Below, piece by piece: positions 8,419 through 17,026 of a stretch of 64,000 nt of DNA; position 1 is the stretch's first letter; each line of letters starts with the position of its first letter. The translations under genes were made by a program, and so were the position numbers. The notes beneath the pieces are model-generated. The model made no database searches and was not told where the DNA came from. It saw only the letters and a program-made list of their open reading frames with translations. The stretch comes from Halopseudomonas litoralis (GTDB lineage: Bacteria > Pseudomonadota > Gammaproteobacteria > Pseudomonadales > Pseudomonadaceae): NCBI RefSeq assembly GCF_900105005.1, contig NZ_LT629748.1, positions 1,054,001-1,118,000 of the forward strand, given 5' to 3'.

Positions 8419-10476
8419 TCAGCTCACCCGCTGCCCCGGCTTGGCCCCGGCATCCGGGCTCAACAGATAAATCTCTTCCCCGCCAGGCCCCGCCGCCAGC
8501 ACCATCCCCTCGGACACGCCGAACTTCATCTTGCGCGCCGCCAGGTTGGCCACATACAGCGTCAACCGGCCTTCCAGCTTGCTCGGGTCAGGATAAGCAC
8601 TCTTGATGCCGGAGAACACGTTGCGCGTAGCATCGCCGATGTTCAGCGTCAGACGCAGCAGTTTGTCCGCGCCCTCGACGAATTCGGCCTTCTCGATCAA
8701 TGCGATACGCAGGTCGACGGCGGCGAAGGTGTTGAAGTCGATTTCTTTTGCCAACGGGTCCTTCTCCAGCTCGCCATTGCCGGCCGGTGCAGCGCCGGTA
8801 TCGGTGGCGGCTGCGGCCAGGTCTTCCTTGGACGACTCGATCATGGCCTCGATCTTGGCTGGTTCAATACGGGTCAGCAGCGGTTTGAATGCGTTCAGCT
8901 GGTGATCGCTCAGCATGCTGCCCAGATCACTCCAGCACAGCGGCTCTACATTCAGGAAAGCTTCGGCGTCGGCGGCCAGGGTCGGCAGCACCGGCTTGAG
9001 CAGGACGACCAACTGGCGGAACAGGTTGATGCCCAGCGAGCAGATCGCCTGGACCTCGTCCTGCTTGCCTTCCTGCTTGTTCAGCGCCCAGGGCGCCATG
9101 TCGGCAATCCAGGCATTGGCCTTGTCAGCCAGGGCCATGATTTCGCGCATGGCACGGGAGAAGTCGCGTTTCTCGTAGGCTTCGGCAATGGAGGGCGTGG
9201 CACTGATAAAGGCATCAGTCAGTTCAGGCGCCGGGTTGGCGGCGACCATCACGCCGGCGTTGCCCTTGTGAATGAAGCCCGCGCACCGGCTGGCGATGTT
9301 GACCACCTTGCCGACCAGGTCGGAGTTGACCTTCTGCACGAAGTCTTCCAGGTTCAGGTCCAGGTCTTCGACGCCGCGGCCCAGCTTGGCAGCGTAGTAG
9401 TAGCGCAGGTATTCCGGCGACAGATGATCCAGATAGGTGCGCGCCTTGATGAAGGTGCCGCGGGATTTGGACATCTTCTGACCATTGACGGTGAGATAGC
9501 CGTGCACGTTGACTGCAGTCGGCTTGCGGAAGCCGGCACCTTCGAGCATGGCGGGCCAGAACAGCGTATGGAAGTTGATGATGTCCTTGCCGATGAAGTG
9601 ATACAGCTCGGCGGTGGAATCCTTGTCCCAGAAGGCATCGAAATCCAGGTCCGGGCGACGGGCGCAGAGGTTCTTGAAGCTGGCCATATAGCCAACCGGC
9701 GCATCCAGCCAGACGTAGAAGTACTTGCCCGGCTCACCGGGGATCTCGAAGCCGAAGTAGGGCGCATCACGGCTGATGTCCCACTCCTGCAGGCCCGAGT
9801 CCAGCCATTCGGCGATCTTGTTGGCCACGGCGTCCTGCAGCGTGCCGCTGCGGGTCCATTTCTTCAGCATGTCCTGGAAGTCAGGCAGCGCGAAGAAGAA
9901 GTGCTTGGATTCCCTCAGCACCGGCGTGGCGCCGGAGATGGCCGAGCGTGGGTCTTTCAGCTCGGTGGGCTCGTAGGTGGCGCCGCACTTCTCGCAGTTG
10001 TCACCGTACTGGTCCTCGGCGGCGCACTTGGGGCAGGTGCCCTTGATGAAACGGTCCGCCAGAAACATGCCCTTTTCCGGGTCGAAATACTGGGTGACCG
10101 AACGGGTGTTGATATGGCCGGCAGCCTTGAGTTTTCCGTAGATCAGCTCGGACAGCTCGCGGTTTTCTTCGGAGTGGGTCGAATGATAGTTGTCGAAATC
10201 CACCAGGAAGTCGGCGAAATCGGCGGTGTGCTCAGCCTTGACGTTGTCGATCAACTGTTCCGGGGTGATGCCTTCCTTCTCGGCACGCAACATGATCGCC
10301 GAGCCATGGGCATCATCAGCGCAGACATACACGCACTGGTTGCCGCGCAGCTTCTGAAAGCGCACCCAGATATCGGTCTGAATGTACTCCAGCATATGCC
10401 CCAGATGGATCGAACCGTTGGCATAGGGCAGGGCGCTGGTAACGAGGATCTGGCGGGAATTGGCGTTGCTGGACAT
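8419..10476 (-). CDS. metG: Methionyl-tRNA synthetase
   Basis: The 685-residue enzyme charges tRNA-Met in the cytoplasm. The class I signature HLGH is at residues 24-27 in the context [13 protein letters not shown], and the KMSKS loop appears in full ([11 protein letters not shown]). A zinc knuckle with two C-x2-C pairs (CPKC and CEKC) is present. A C-terminal OB-fold tRNA-binding/dimerisation domain begins near residue 580 ([15 protein letters not shown]), as in the long MetG type. The ATG at 10476 is chosen because the upstream 14 residues from 10518 do not fit the family. Confidence 0.97.
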   Translation of the reverse strand: MSSNANSRQILVTSALPYANGSIHLGHMLEYIQTDIWVRFQKLRGNQCVYVCADDAHGSAIMLRAEKEGITPEQLIDNVKAEHTADFADFLVDFDNYHSTHSEENRELSELIYGKLKAAGHINTRSVTQYFDPEKGMFLADRFIKGTCPKCAAEDQYGDNCEKCGATYEPTELKDPRSAISGATPVLRESKHFFFALPDFQDMLKKWTRSGTLQDAVANKIAEWLDSGLQEWDISRDAPYFGFEIPGEPGKYFYVWLDAPVGYMASFKNLCARRPDLDFDAFWDKDSTAELYHFIGKDIINFHTLFWPAMLEGAGFRKPTAVNVHGYLTVNGQKMSKSRGTFIKARTYLDHLSPEYLRYYYAAKLGRGVEDLDLNLEDFVQKVNSDLVGKVVNIASRCAGFIHKGNAGVMVAANPAPELTDAFISATPSIAEAYEKRDFSRAMREIMALADKANAWIADMAPWALNKQEGKQDEVQAICSLGINLFRQLVVLLKPVLPTLAADAEAFLNVEPLCWSDLGSMLSDHQLNAFKPLLTRIEPAKIEAMIESSKEDLAAAATDTGAAPAGNGELEKDPLAKEIDFNTFAAVDLRIALIEKAEFVEGADKLLRLTLNIGDATRNVFSGIKSAYPDPSKLEGRLTLYVANLAARKMKFGVSEGMVLAAGPGGEEIYLLSPDAGAKPGQRVS

Positions 10477-10569
10477 GGGTGCTCGGCTTCTGTTGGGTAA
10501 ACGGGTCAAAGCCGGCAATTGTACCTGTTTGGGGGGAGGAGGTCATCAGGCTGAAGAGAAGGAAGCAGA

Positions 10570-10585
10570 CCCCGGTGTACCGGGG
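10570..10585 (-). terminator. Hairpin after the GlsB/YeaQ-family gene
   Basis: CCCCGG-TGTA-CCGGGG forms a perfect six-pair stem with a four-base loop. Read on the minus strand it follows the stop of the GlsB-like gene by nine bases and is followed by a pyrimidine-rich stretch (TCTGCTTCCTTCTC). It therefore probably separates that gene from metG. Confidence 0.55.
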
Positions 10586-10594
10586 CCTGTAGAC

Positions 10595-10849
10595 TCAGGC
10601 TTTCTTGAAAATGCCCAGGGCTCTGAGAATGAAGATGAGCAGCACTGCGCCGGCTATCGAGATGATGAAGCGTATGATGACGCCGCCTTCGGCAAAGCCG
10701 ATCAGCCCGGCGATCCAGAAACCCAGCATGGAACCGACAATACCGACGATAACGTTGGCAATCAGGCCCATCTGCTCGTTGGTCTTCATGATGATGCTCG
10801 CCAGCCAGCCGACGATGCCACCGATTATCAGAGATACGATCCAGCTCAT
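10595..10849 (-). CDS. GlsB/YeaQ/YmgE-family small stress membrane protein
   Basis: The 84-residue hydrophobic protein has the family pattern IIGGIVGWLAS near the N-terminus, then GLIANVIVGIVGSMLGFWI and a final membrane segment before ALGIFKKA. It should form three membrane helices rich in glycine. The family is often induced by stress, but its biochemical role is unknown. The ATG at 10849 has AGGAAC upstream and is preferred over 10897. Confidence 0.85.
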   Translation of the reverse strand: MSWIVSLIIGGIVGWLASIIMKTNEQMGLIANVIVGIVGSMLGFWIAGLIGFAEGGVIIRFIISIAGAVLLIFILRALGIFKKA

Positions 10850-10977
10850 GTCAGTTCCTCTTCTCGCTAATGATGTCTGTAGAAGTAAAGCAGACAAGTC
10901 CAGGACTTGCTGGCAATCCTCGGCAGTTTCACCGCTTCTTGCCTAGACTGCTTGGTGAAAACCAAGAGGAGGCATGC

Positions 10978-11286
10978 ATGAAATACCTGTTCGAGGTGCA
11001 TATCAAGCAAGGCCATCGCGCGGAGGAGTATGCGGATGCCTGGGTGCGAGCTAGTGAAATAATCCAGGCTGCTCCGGGCGCGCGCGGTACCGAGTTGCAT
11101 CGCAAGATCGGTGATCCGAATGTGTTGATCGCGATCGCCAGCTGGGACAGCAAGGAACAGCGCGACGCCATGGAAGGGCAGCATGATCCGACAGTGGCGG
11201 CGATCATCCAGAGCGCGGCGCCATTCTGTGAAATTCATCCGATTGGAGAATTCCATGATCCCGAGTGGGTGGTGACGCCGAGTTGA
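10978..11286 (+). CDS. ABM-domain (antibiotic biosynthesis monooxygenase-like) protein
   Basis: The 102-residue protein resembles the dimeric alpha+beta ABM/ferredoxin-like fold. It has KYLFEVHIKQGHRAEEYADAW at the start, GARGTELHRKIGDPN-VLIAIASWDSKEQRDAM in the middle and a short C-terminal strand. Members include monooxygenases, haem-degrading enzymes and proteins of unknown role, so no substrate is assigned. A strong GAGGAGG site lies just before the ATG at 10978. Confidence 0.7.
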   Translation: MKYLFEVHIKQGHRAEEYADAWVRASEIIQAAPGARGTELHRKIGDPNVLIAIASWDSKEQRDAMEGQHDPTVAAIIQSAAPFCEIHPIGEFHDPEWVVTPS

Positions 11287-11369
11287 ACACCGCTTTGACA
11301 GCGATCCCTGAACTCTGCGACGGTGGGAAGGTCGTTTGTACCAACAGCATTCAACGGATGAGACATATC

Positions 11370-11978
11370 ATGCCCATGCAGAAATATCGACTTACCTGGC
11401 AACTGGCATTCCTGATTCTGATGGGGAGTCTGCTTTCAGGCTGCGGCATCAACAACATTCCCAGCTATGACGAACAGGTCAAGTCGGCCTGGGCCCAGGT
11501 GGAGAACCAGTATCAGCGGCGCGCCGACCTGATTCCCAATCTGGTGGAAACCGTAAAGGGCTTCGCCCGCCAGGAACAGGAGACACTGACGGCGGTTGTC
11601 GAGGCGCGGGCGCGGGCGACGTCGATCCAGATATCAGCGGACGATCTGGATGATCCTGTCAAGATGCAGGCCTTCGAGCAGGCCCAGGCACAACTGACTG
11701 GCGCGCTGAGCCGTTTGATGGCGGTGTCCGAACGCTATCCTGATCTGAAGTCCAACCAGAACTTCCTCGCGTTGCAATCGCAGTTGGAAGGCACTGAGAA
11801 CCGTATCGCCGTGGCCCGTCGCGATTACATCGCCGCGGTGCAGCAATACAACACCGAGATCCGTACCTTTCCTGGTCGTATCTGGCATAGCCTGATGTAC
11901 AGCGATATGCCGATCCGGGAGAACTTCGAGGCCACTACGGAAAACGCCGAGCAGGCGCCGCAGGTGCAATTCGAATGA
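11370..11978 (+). CDS. LemA-family lipoprotein
   Basis: The product is about 202 residues with a lipoprotein signal peptide ending LLSGC. It then shows the LemA pattern: NNIPSYDEQVKSAWAQVENQYQRR, DLIPNLVETVKGFARQE, a helical middle with LSRLMAVSERYPDLKSNQNFLALQSQLEGTENRI, and RRDYIAAVQQYNTEIRTFP. LemA proteins are helical-bundle membrane-attached proteins found next to TPM-domain proteins, exactly as here. Their function is not settled. The start at 11370 or 11376 cannot be separated. The stop overlaps the next start by four bases. Confidence 0.9.
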   Translation: MPMQKYRLTWQLAFLILMGSLLSGCGINNIPSYDEQVKSAWAQVENQYQRRADLIPNLVETVKGFARQEQETLTAVVEARARATSIQISADDLDDPVKMQAFEQAQAQLTGALSRLMAVSERYPDLKSNQNFLALQSQLEGTENRIAVARRDYIAAVQQYNTEIRTFPGRIWHSLMYSDMPIRENFEATTENAEQAPQVQFE

Positions 11979-12721
11979 GAATGATCCGGCTATTGGCGCT
12001 GGGATTGGTCTGCTGGACGGCGGGTTCGTCGGCACAGCAAGCCCCCGCTGAGCTTGCCTTGCCGCAGCTGACCGGCCGGGTAGTCGACCAGGCGGAACTG
12101 CTCAGCGCACCAGTTGAAGCGCAATTGACGCAGATGCTGGCGGGGCACGAACAGGCGACCACTGAGCAGGTGGTGGTGGTTACCGTTCCCGACCTGCAAG
12201 GGCGGAGCATCGAGGAGTTCGGTGTTCAATTGGGCCGCGAATGGGGTATCGGGCAGCAGGATGAGGATAACGGCGCGTTGCTGATTGTCTCGCGGGACGA
12301 CCGGCGTATGCGTATCGAAGTCGGTTACGGGCTTGAAGGACGGCTGACCGACGCCCAGTCTTCGATCATCATCAACCAGATCCTTGCTCCGGCGTTTCGC
12401 CAGGGGGATTTCGAAGGCGGTATCATTGCCGGGACCGAGGCGATGATCCAGGTGCTCGGCGGCGACCCGTTGCGCTCTGCCAGCGCCGCTGCGGCCGGCG
12501 AGCGGCCGCCGGCACCCTTGGTGGGCGGTCTGACCTTCTTCTTCATGATCATTCTGTTTCTCATCGGCGGTGGCCGAGGCGGCCGCGGGCGCTTTGGCCG
12601 CGCGGTGCTGGCTGGTGCCTTGCTCGGTGGTATGGGCCGTGGCGGCGGCATGGGCGGCGGAGGTGGTTTCGGTGGCGGTGGCGGCGGCTTCGGTGGCGGC
12701 GGCGCGTCGGGTGGCTGGTAA
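11975..12721 (+). CDS. TPM-domain membrane protein (YgcG type)
   Basis: The 248-residue protein has a signal peptide (ends SSAQQA), then a TPM domain of about 140 residues. The domain contains GRVVDQAELLS, VVVVTVPDLQGRSIEEFG, DNGALLIVSRDDRRMRIEVGYGLEG and LTDAQSSIIINQILAPAFRQGDFEGGI. A membrane helix follows (LTFFFMIILFLIGGG), and then a cytoplasmic or surface tail composed almost only of Gly with scattered Phe. TPM domains of this type have been linked to phosphatase activity or photosystem repair in other organisms; no role is shown here. It is coupled to the lemA-like gene by ATGA. Confidence 0.9.
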   Translation: MRMIRLLALGLVCWTAGSSAQQAPAELALPQLTGRVVDQAELLSAPVEAQLTQMLAGHEQATTEQVVVVTVPDLQGRSIEEFGVQLGREWGIGQQDEDNGALLIVSRDDRRMRIEVGYGLEGRLTDAQSSIIINQILAPAFRQGDFEGGIIAGTEAMIQVLGGDPLRSASAAAAGERPPAPLVGGLTFFFMIILFLIGGGRGGRGRFGRAVLAGALLGGMGRGGGMGGGGGFGGGGGGFGGGGASGGW

Positions 12722-12740
12722 TGCAGACAAGGGATGAGCA

Positions 12741-13358
12741 ATGACACTTCTTACCCAGGATGAGCAACAACAGGTCGCCGAGGCCATCGATCGCATCGAG
12801 CGGCATACCGATGCCGAGGTGGTGACGGTGTTGGCCGCGCAGGCGGACGACTATCACTATATTCCTTTGCTGTGGGCCGGGCTCGCGGCGTTGCTGCTGC
12901 CCGGTATCGTACTGGTGTTGACGGGCTGGCTGAGTAGCGGCGAGCTGTTACTGGCCCAGTGGTTGACCTTCATCGTGCTGGCGCTGCTGTTTCGTATGCC
13001 GAAGATCACCACGCGGTTGATTCCGCGCTCGGTGAGACATTGGCGCGCCGGCAATCTGGCTCACCGGCAATTTGTGCAGTTGGGCTTGCATCACACCAGC
13101 GGCGAGACGGGCATGTTGATCTTCGTTTCCGAAGCTGAACGCTATGTCGAAATCATGGTGGATAGGGGCATTTCCCAGCGTATCGATGACAGCACCTGGG
13201 AGTCGATCGTTGCCGATTTCACCTCGCATGTACGCGAGGGGAAGACGCTGGAGGGTTTTCTGGCCTGTATCGACGCCTGTGGTGAGGAGCTCAAGCGGGT
13301 GTTGCCTGCCACCCATGAACGCAACGAGCTGCCCAACCGCTTGGTAATCTTGTCGTAG
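12741..13358 (+). CDS. Second TPM-domain membrane protein
   Basis: The 205-residue protein has an N-terminal cytoplasmic segment (EEAIDRIERHTDAEVVTVL-like), two membrane helices (YIPLLWAGLAALLLPGIVLVLTG and LAQWLTFIVLALLFRM) and then a TPM-type half (TGMLIFVSEAERYVEIMVDRGISQRID). It begins 19 bases after the YgcG-type gene, completing a LemA-TPM-TPM trio seen in many Gram-negative bacteria. The two TPM proteins probably act together at the inner membrane; this is inferred from conserved clustering only. Confidence 0.85.
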   Translation: MTLLTQDEQQQVAEAIDRIERHTDAEVVTVLAAQADDYHYIPLLWAGLAALLLPGIVLVLTGWLSSGELLLAQWLTFIVLALLFRMPKITTRLIPRSVRHWRAGNLAHRQFVQLGLHHTSGETGMLIFVSEAERYVEIMVDRGISQRIDDSTWESIVADFTSHVREGKTLEGFLACIDACGEELKRVLPATHERNELPNRLVILS

Positions 13359-13389
13359 AATGACTGTTCGACAGAAAGGGAATCGTTTA

Positions 13390-13851
13390 ATGAAAGGTCT
13401 ACAGCAAATTCTGGGAGTGTTCGTTTTGATGGCCGGAGCGCTGGGTTCAACCCAGGTACTGGCGCAGCCGGTTGGGCTATGGAACACCGAAGATAATCAG
13501 GGGCAGGTGGAAGTCAGCCCCTGCGGCGATAAACTCTGCGGTGAACTGGTGTGGCTGGCCGAACCCATGGATAACGATGGCCAGCCCAAACTCGACCAGC
13601 ACAACCCTGATGAAACCCTGCGCAGCCGCCCGGTGCAGGGCCTGCGTATTCTCTGGGACATGCAGCCGGCAGGCGATGGCAAGACATGGGAAAACGGCAA
13701 GGCCTACGACCCGGAGAGCGGCAAGACCTATCAGGGCAAAATAACCCTCGATGGGCAGGACGTGCTCAAGTTACGCGGCTTCGTTGGCGCCCCTATTTTC
13801 GGTCGCACTTCCACCTGGACTCGCACCGACAGTCCCAGCGCGGCGCAATGA
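13390..13851 (+). CDS. Exported DUF2147 protein
   Basis: The product is about 153 residues with a signal peptide ending QVLA|QP. The mature part has the DUF2147 pattern GLWNTEDNQGQVEVSPCGDKLCGELVWL, a Gly/Asp-rich loop region and the terminal KLRGFVGAPIFGRTSTWTR. The two cysteines in PCGDKLCG probably form a disulphide bond. The function is unknown. The chosen ATG has AAAGGGAA upstream; an earlier ATG at 13360 would spoil the signal peptide. Confidence 0.85.
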   Translation: MKGLQQILGVFVLMAGALGSTQVLAQPVGLWNTEDNQGQVEVSPCGDKLCGELVWLAEPMDNDGQPKLDQHNPDETLRSRPVQGLRILWDMQPAGDGKTWENGKAYDPESGKTYQGKITLDGQDVLKLRGFVGAPIFGRTSTWTRTDSPSAAQ

Positions 13852-13860
13852 GCTGACCTT

Positions 13861-15012
13861 TTAGATTCGACGGGCCAGAATGAGCATCTTCACCGTCAAG
13901 GCCAGATAGGCCAGTGCCCAGCTAGCTGCGGACAGGCTCAGCAGCCACGGCTGGGCAAAGACCGTCGGGCCGCTGAAATAGCGCGCCACGGCGGCAATGG
14001 CGATCAGGGCCGTAATGCTCCATACCCAACCGGTGCTCGGTGGCGTTTTGCTGCTGCGTTGAAAATACAGCCGTAGCATCACGCCGGCAGACAGCGTGCC
14101 CAGCCCGCCGATGGTGACCAGATGCAATGCCGGCGCCATTGCGCTCTGATCGAAGAAGGCCACGCCGCTGGCGATGCTGCCCAGTGCCAGCCAGGCATAA
14201 CCGATACCGAAAGCCAACAGATCGGGGCGATCAGCGCAGTGCCACAACTCCCAGCGCAGACAACGGACCGCCAACACCCCGCCAGCGGCAATCAGGCAAA
14301 GACCGGACCAGCGATAGCTGAAAGTGCCGCTCAAGCCGGGCAGCAGCAAGGGCACAATGGCCAGCCCCAGCAGAATAATCAATGCCGATTCTATATGCGG
14401 CTGCAGGCGCGCCTTGGGCTCCAGTCCCTTGCGCTCCAGGGTAACGGCCGCCGCGGGGGCGATAATGCGCCCGCCCATGAACATCATCAGCAGCAATAGA
14501 CAGAGTACACCGGCGTGGAGCAGGCGACTGGCGTCCAGCTGGAGACTGGGCGCCAGGTCGGGGAAGTAACGCCAGGCGACCCGCAGCCCAAGCCAAGCGA
14601 GGGGAAGCAGACAGACCGTCAGAATCAATGGTCCGGTGATCTTGTTGCGCCACTTCTTCGCCGCATTGAAACGGGGCACCACATGCCAGGCCAGGAGCAG
14701 GGCGAAGGCCGGGGAAAGCAACAATGCGAGCCAGCTATCCGGTAGCAGCAACCAGCTGAAGCGCGCGACCAGCCACAAACCGATCAGCGGATAAAGCACC
14801 TGCCGCAGCTGATTACCCAGCGTATAGCCGGCGATCAGCGCCAGGGCGAAACCGAAAATCAGCTCATGCCCATGCCCACTACCCAGCAACCCCGGCGGCC
14901 AGCCGCTGCCAGACAGCACAGCCCAGACCGACAGTGGCACGACGCTGGCGGCTAACAGACCGGCAAGGGGAAAGAACAGCAGGAAGGCAGGGCGTTTGGC
15001 TGGGGCTTTCAT
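13861..15012 (-). CDS. nnrS: NnrS-family membrane protein
   Basis: The 383-residue polytopic protein has about 12 membrane helices and the NnrS signature GHGHELIFGFALALIAGYTLGN near residue 45. NnrS is a haem/copper-containing membrane protein associated with nitric oxide stress and denitrification in other bacteria. No nor, nir or dnr gene is in this window, and no clear ANR/DNR box (TTGAT-N4-ATCAA) was found in front of it. It is convergent with the DUF2147 gene, with a nine-base gap. Confidence 0.88.
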   Translation of the reverse strand: MKAPAKRPAFLLFFPLAGLLAASVVPLSVWAVLSGSGWPPGLLGSGHGHELIFGFALALIAGYTLGNQLRQVLYPLIGLWLVARFSWLLLPDSWLALLLSPAFALLLAWHVVPRFNAAKKWRNKITGPLILTVCLLPLAWLGLRVAWRYFPDLAPSLQLDASRLLHAGVLCLLLLMMFMGGRIIAPAAAVTLERKGLEPKARLQPHIESALIILLGLAIVPLLLPGLSGTFSYRWSGLCLIAAGGVLAVRCLRWELWHCADRPDLLAFGIGYAWLALGSIASGVAFFDQSAMAPALHLVTIGGLGTLSAGVMLRLYFQRSSKTPPSTGWVWSITALIAIAAVARYFSGPTVFAQPWLLSLSAASWALAYLALTVKMLILARRI

Positions 15013-15147
15013 CTTGTTCCAGAGATACGAAGGTGGCGCCCGATGTTAGAAGCTGTCACCACCTCATCGCAAGTCCAAGAGCTTCGTGACAAGAGCTCAG
15101 AATTTCCACGGTTTCTGGGCTTTCGCTATCTCAAGTGGTTTCTCGGC

Positions 15148-15687
15148 TCAATTGAGCACATTCTCCATTATGGTGTAGATCAGCCCGGTGGTAACGGCTA
15201 CCAGTACCAGATTGCTACCCGCCCGGTGCCATTCATAACCGGGATAGTGCGGCAAGTGCCGCAGATGTTGATGCGGCAGGCGTTGGCTCCAGCCATGGGG
15301 TATCGGGCGGCCGGTAATCAGGCGGGCGCGGGGCGGCAGGGCTGGGCCGCGGCCGATGTGGTGGCGGTTCTGGTAAATCTGCCGACGCAGCTGACCCCGG
15401 TCGGGCGCCCGATATTGGTGGCGTTGCTGGTAGATCTGCCGATGATCGGGCGGTACGGCATGGTCCCGCGGCCGGTAGCCTGAGCCGGGATGCTGTTGAC
15501 CGTAGCGGTTGTGATCACGTCCCAGGTTCTGCTGACGGTGATGGTCGCGTTGCTGCTGATGCTGTTTGAAAGCCTTGCGATGCTCGTGGGATTTGCCCGG
15601 CGCATAGGGGCCCGGAGCGGCCTGGGCCAAGGAGCCCAGCAATGCCGCTGCGGCGAAGAGGCTGATGACAAGGTGGCGTAATCTCAT
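15148..15687 (-). CDS. RcnB-like exported protein
   Basis: The 179-residue product has a signal peptide (ends LAQA|AP) and a long, very His/Gln/Arg-rich low-complexity region. It ends with the RcnB-family domain GYEWHRAGSNLVLVAVTTGLIYTIMENVLN. RcnB in Escherichia coli is a periplasmic protein for nickel and cobalt homeostasis; metal binding by the many histidines is plausible here but not shown. GAGGG lies before the ATG at 15687, which is preferred to 15768. Confidence 0.8.
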   Translation of the reverse strand: MRLRHLVISLFAAAALLGSLAQAAPGPYAPGKSHEHRKAFKQHQQQRDHHRQQNLGRDHNRYGQQHPGSGYRPRDHAVPPDHRQIYQQRHQYRAPDRGQLRRQIYQNRHHIGRGPALPPRARLITGRPIPHGWSQRLPHQHLRHLPHYPGYEWHRAGSNLVLVAVTTGLIYTIMENVLN

Positions 15688-15896
15688 GGCGGTACCCTCA
15701 TTCTGATAATGCTTAGAGCAGCTCCGGTGCCTGGAATTCCTAGCCTGAGCAAAATCAGCATATGGCATTGCGGAGCAGAGAGGCCCTTTGTAAAGACGTT
15801 TTTACTCGCCTTTACGCAAAGCAGATATTGGAGCCGCTACTTGTAATCACATCGATAGACTCGATTGATTTCATTTATTGCTGAGAGAGGATCAGC

Positions 15897-15947
15897 ATGG
15901 CGCTATCAATTCAGTTCAATGGAGCGTTAGACGATGGATGCCCTTAA
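15897..15947 (+). CDS. Possible 16-residue leader peptide
   Basis: An ATG at 15897 preceded by GAGAGAGG at proper spacing opens a short frame encoding MALSIQFNGALDDGCP. Its end overlaps the start of the next small ORF out of frame, which would allow translational coupling. With 16 residues this may be chance; only the good ribosome-binding site argues for it. Confidence 0.2.
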   Translation: MALSIQFNGALDDGCP

Positions 15948-16029
15948 GCGAATTTTCATGAGTGTGCGTATCAAACCGCAGGCCGCGGTGGTTGAAAATC
16001 ATCCCAACTTCTGGATGTATCATCAATAA
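15934..16029 (+). CDS. Possible 31-residue small protein
   Basis: The frame runs from ATG 15934 to TAA 16027-16029. It encodes a basic N-terminal half (MDALKRIFMSVRIKP) and an aromatic C-terminal half (NHPNFWMYHQ). A GGAG sequence lies nine bases upstream. It is followed closely by a hairpin that could terminate transcription. I do not recognise a family, and the size makes chance possible. Confidence 0.35.
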   Translation: MDALKRIFMSVRIKPQAAVVENHPNFWMYHQ

Positions 16030-16061
16030 GACTGGCCGAGTATTCCCATGCGGGAATAGCG

Positions 16062-16090
16062 GTGGAAAAGCCGGCATCAAGCCGGCTCTT
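16062..16090. terminator. Hairpin between the small ORF and yebG
   Basis: AGCCGGC and GCCGGCT form a seven-pair stem around ATCAA. The flanks read AAAA on the left and TCTTCTT on the right, so the structure could end transcription from both sides. It overlaps the stop codon of yebG at 16077-16079. A second small hairpin, ATTCCC-ATGC-GGGAAT, lies just before it. Confidence 0.5.
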
Positions 16091-16337
16091 CTTCCAGCAA
16101 TGCGGCGAGGACATCCGGCGAGCTCTTGAACGCTTTGGCGAACAGGTCGCGTTGCCTGGCCATGTAGATTCCCGCTTCTTCCGATTGCGCCTCGGTGATT
16201 GACGGTACCGCTTTGCGCAGGACATCACTCAGGACTTCAGCCAGTTCCAGCATCTTGTCGTGACGATCGGCTTCGGCTTTATCCATGAACAGGCGCTCCG
16301 GGTCTCTGCTGCTGCGATAGACTATTTCAACGGCCAT
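16077..16337 (-). CDS. yebG: YebG-family SOS protein
   Basis: The 86-residue protein starts MAVEIVYRSSRDPERLFMDKAEADRHDKMLELAEVL in YebG fashion and ends with an acidic EEEPA tail. YebG is a small LexA-regulated DNA-damage-induced protein; its role is still unclear. The LexA box at 16408-16423 lies 71 bases before the ATG at 16337 and strongly supports the identity and this start. A longer frame from 16382 adds 15 residues without family support. Confidence 0.9.
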   Translation of the reverse strand: MAVEIVYRSSRDPERLFMDKAEADRHDKMLELAEVLSDVLRKAVPSITEAQSEEAGIYMARQRDLFAKAFKSSPDVLAALLEEEPA

Positions 16338-16407
16338 TTTTACCCCTGGCTTGAATGTGATTCGTTGGGCTGGCAGCGACATCTGTCGCTCGGCGGTCGA
16401 TAGTATA

Positions 16408-16423
16408 CTGGGTTTTTATACAG
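16408..16423 (-). promoter_or_regulatory. LexA (SOS) box of yebG
   Basis: On the minus strand the site reads CTGTATAAAAACCCAG, a full CTG-N10-CAG with the AT-rich centre expected of gammaproteobacterial LexA boxes. It lies in the promoter position of yebG. Repression by LexA and induction by DNA damage follow from this. Confidence 0.85.
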
Positions 16424-16559
16424 TTTTGGGTTTTGATAGCGGCAGATATTGGATGAGGGGCGGATCGGCCAGGTATGCAACCGCAGGTTTGAGGCTATGT
16501 TCGGTCTGGCTAGCGGTCTTCCGGTCAGGGTGCGCCGGGTGTGAGCCGGCGCGCGGAGG

Positions 16560-17006
16560 TCACTTCCAGTCGTCCGGCTCAATGTAGCAGCTGGTGATAA
16601 CCCAGCCGATGCCGAACCGGTCCGTGAGCATGCCAAAGCCTTTGGCCCAGAAACTCGGACCGAAGGGCATGTGTGTGGTACCGCCATCGGACAAGCGATT
16701 GTAAGCCTGTTCCGCGGTCAATACATCGTCATAATACAGTTGAACGAATACGCCCTGGGCCGGCTGATAGGTGCCCGGCGGTGCATCGGACCCCATGATC
16801 ACCTGATTGGCCACGGTAACTTCGCCATGCATGATCTGATCCAACCATTCTTCTGGAACGCCGGTGCCTTCCGGTGCATCGCGGTGAGTATGCAGCTCGC
16901 TCAAGGTGCCGCCCAATTCCTGAGCGTAGAATTGCAGGGCATCCCGGCAGCTACCGGGGAAGGTAAGATATATTGCCAGGCTGGCAGGTGTTTTTGCTTG
17001 GCTCAT
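16560..17006 (-). CDS. VOC-family protein, PhnB-like
   Basis: The 148-residue protein has the glyoxalase/vicinal-oxygen-chelate layout of PhnB-like proteins. It shows LAIYLTFPGSCRDALQFYAQELGG at the start, a central MHGEVTVANQVIMGSD strand, and the closing GTTHMPFGPSFWAKGFGMLTDRFGIGWVI. Such proteins are often annotated as 3-demethylubiquinone methyltransferase-like, but this is not a methyltransferase. Its substrate is unknown. Confidence 0.85.
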   Translation of the reverse strand: MSQAKTPASLAIYLTFPGSCRDALQFYAQELGGTLSELHTHRDAPEGTGVPEEWLDQIMHGEVTVANQVIMGSDAPPGTYQPAQGVFVQLYYDDVLTAEQAYNRLSDGGTTHMPFGPSFWAKGFGMLTDRFGIGWVITSCYIEPDDWK

Positions 17007-17026
17007 GAGGTTGTCCTTTTGGTGGC

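Larger units (their letters stand above)
15688..16076. other. 389-base intergenic region with two possible small overlapping ORFs
   Basis: This gap separates the RcnB-like gene and yebG, both on the minus strand. Its left part should hold the RcnB-like promoter. Its right part holds two small plus-strand ORFs (15897-15947 and 15934-16029), listed separately, and two hairpins near 16045-16090. No larger gene fits. Confidence 0.4.

Noticed and set aside
8320-10500. A very long open frame on the plus strand (more than 700 codons).
   Set aside because: It lies antisense to metG, whose protein sequence is fully family-typical. The plus-strand translation has no recognisable domain and reflects high GC content.
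15146-15157. The palindrome GCTCAATTGAGC as a regulatory site.
   Set aside because: It overlaps the last codons and stop of the RcnB-like gene and is explained by coding sequence.
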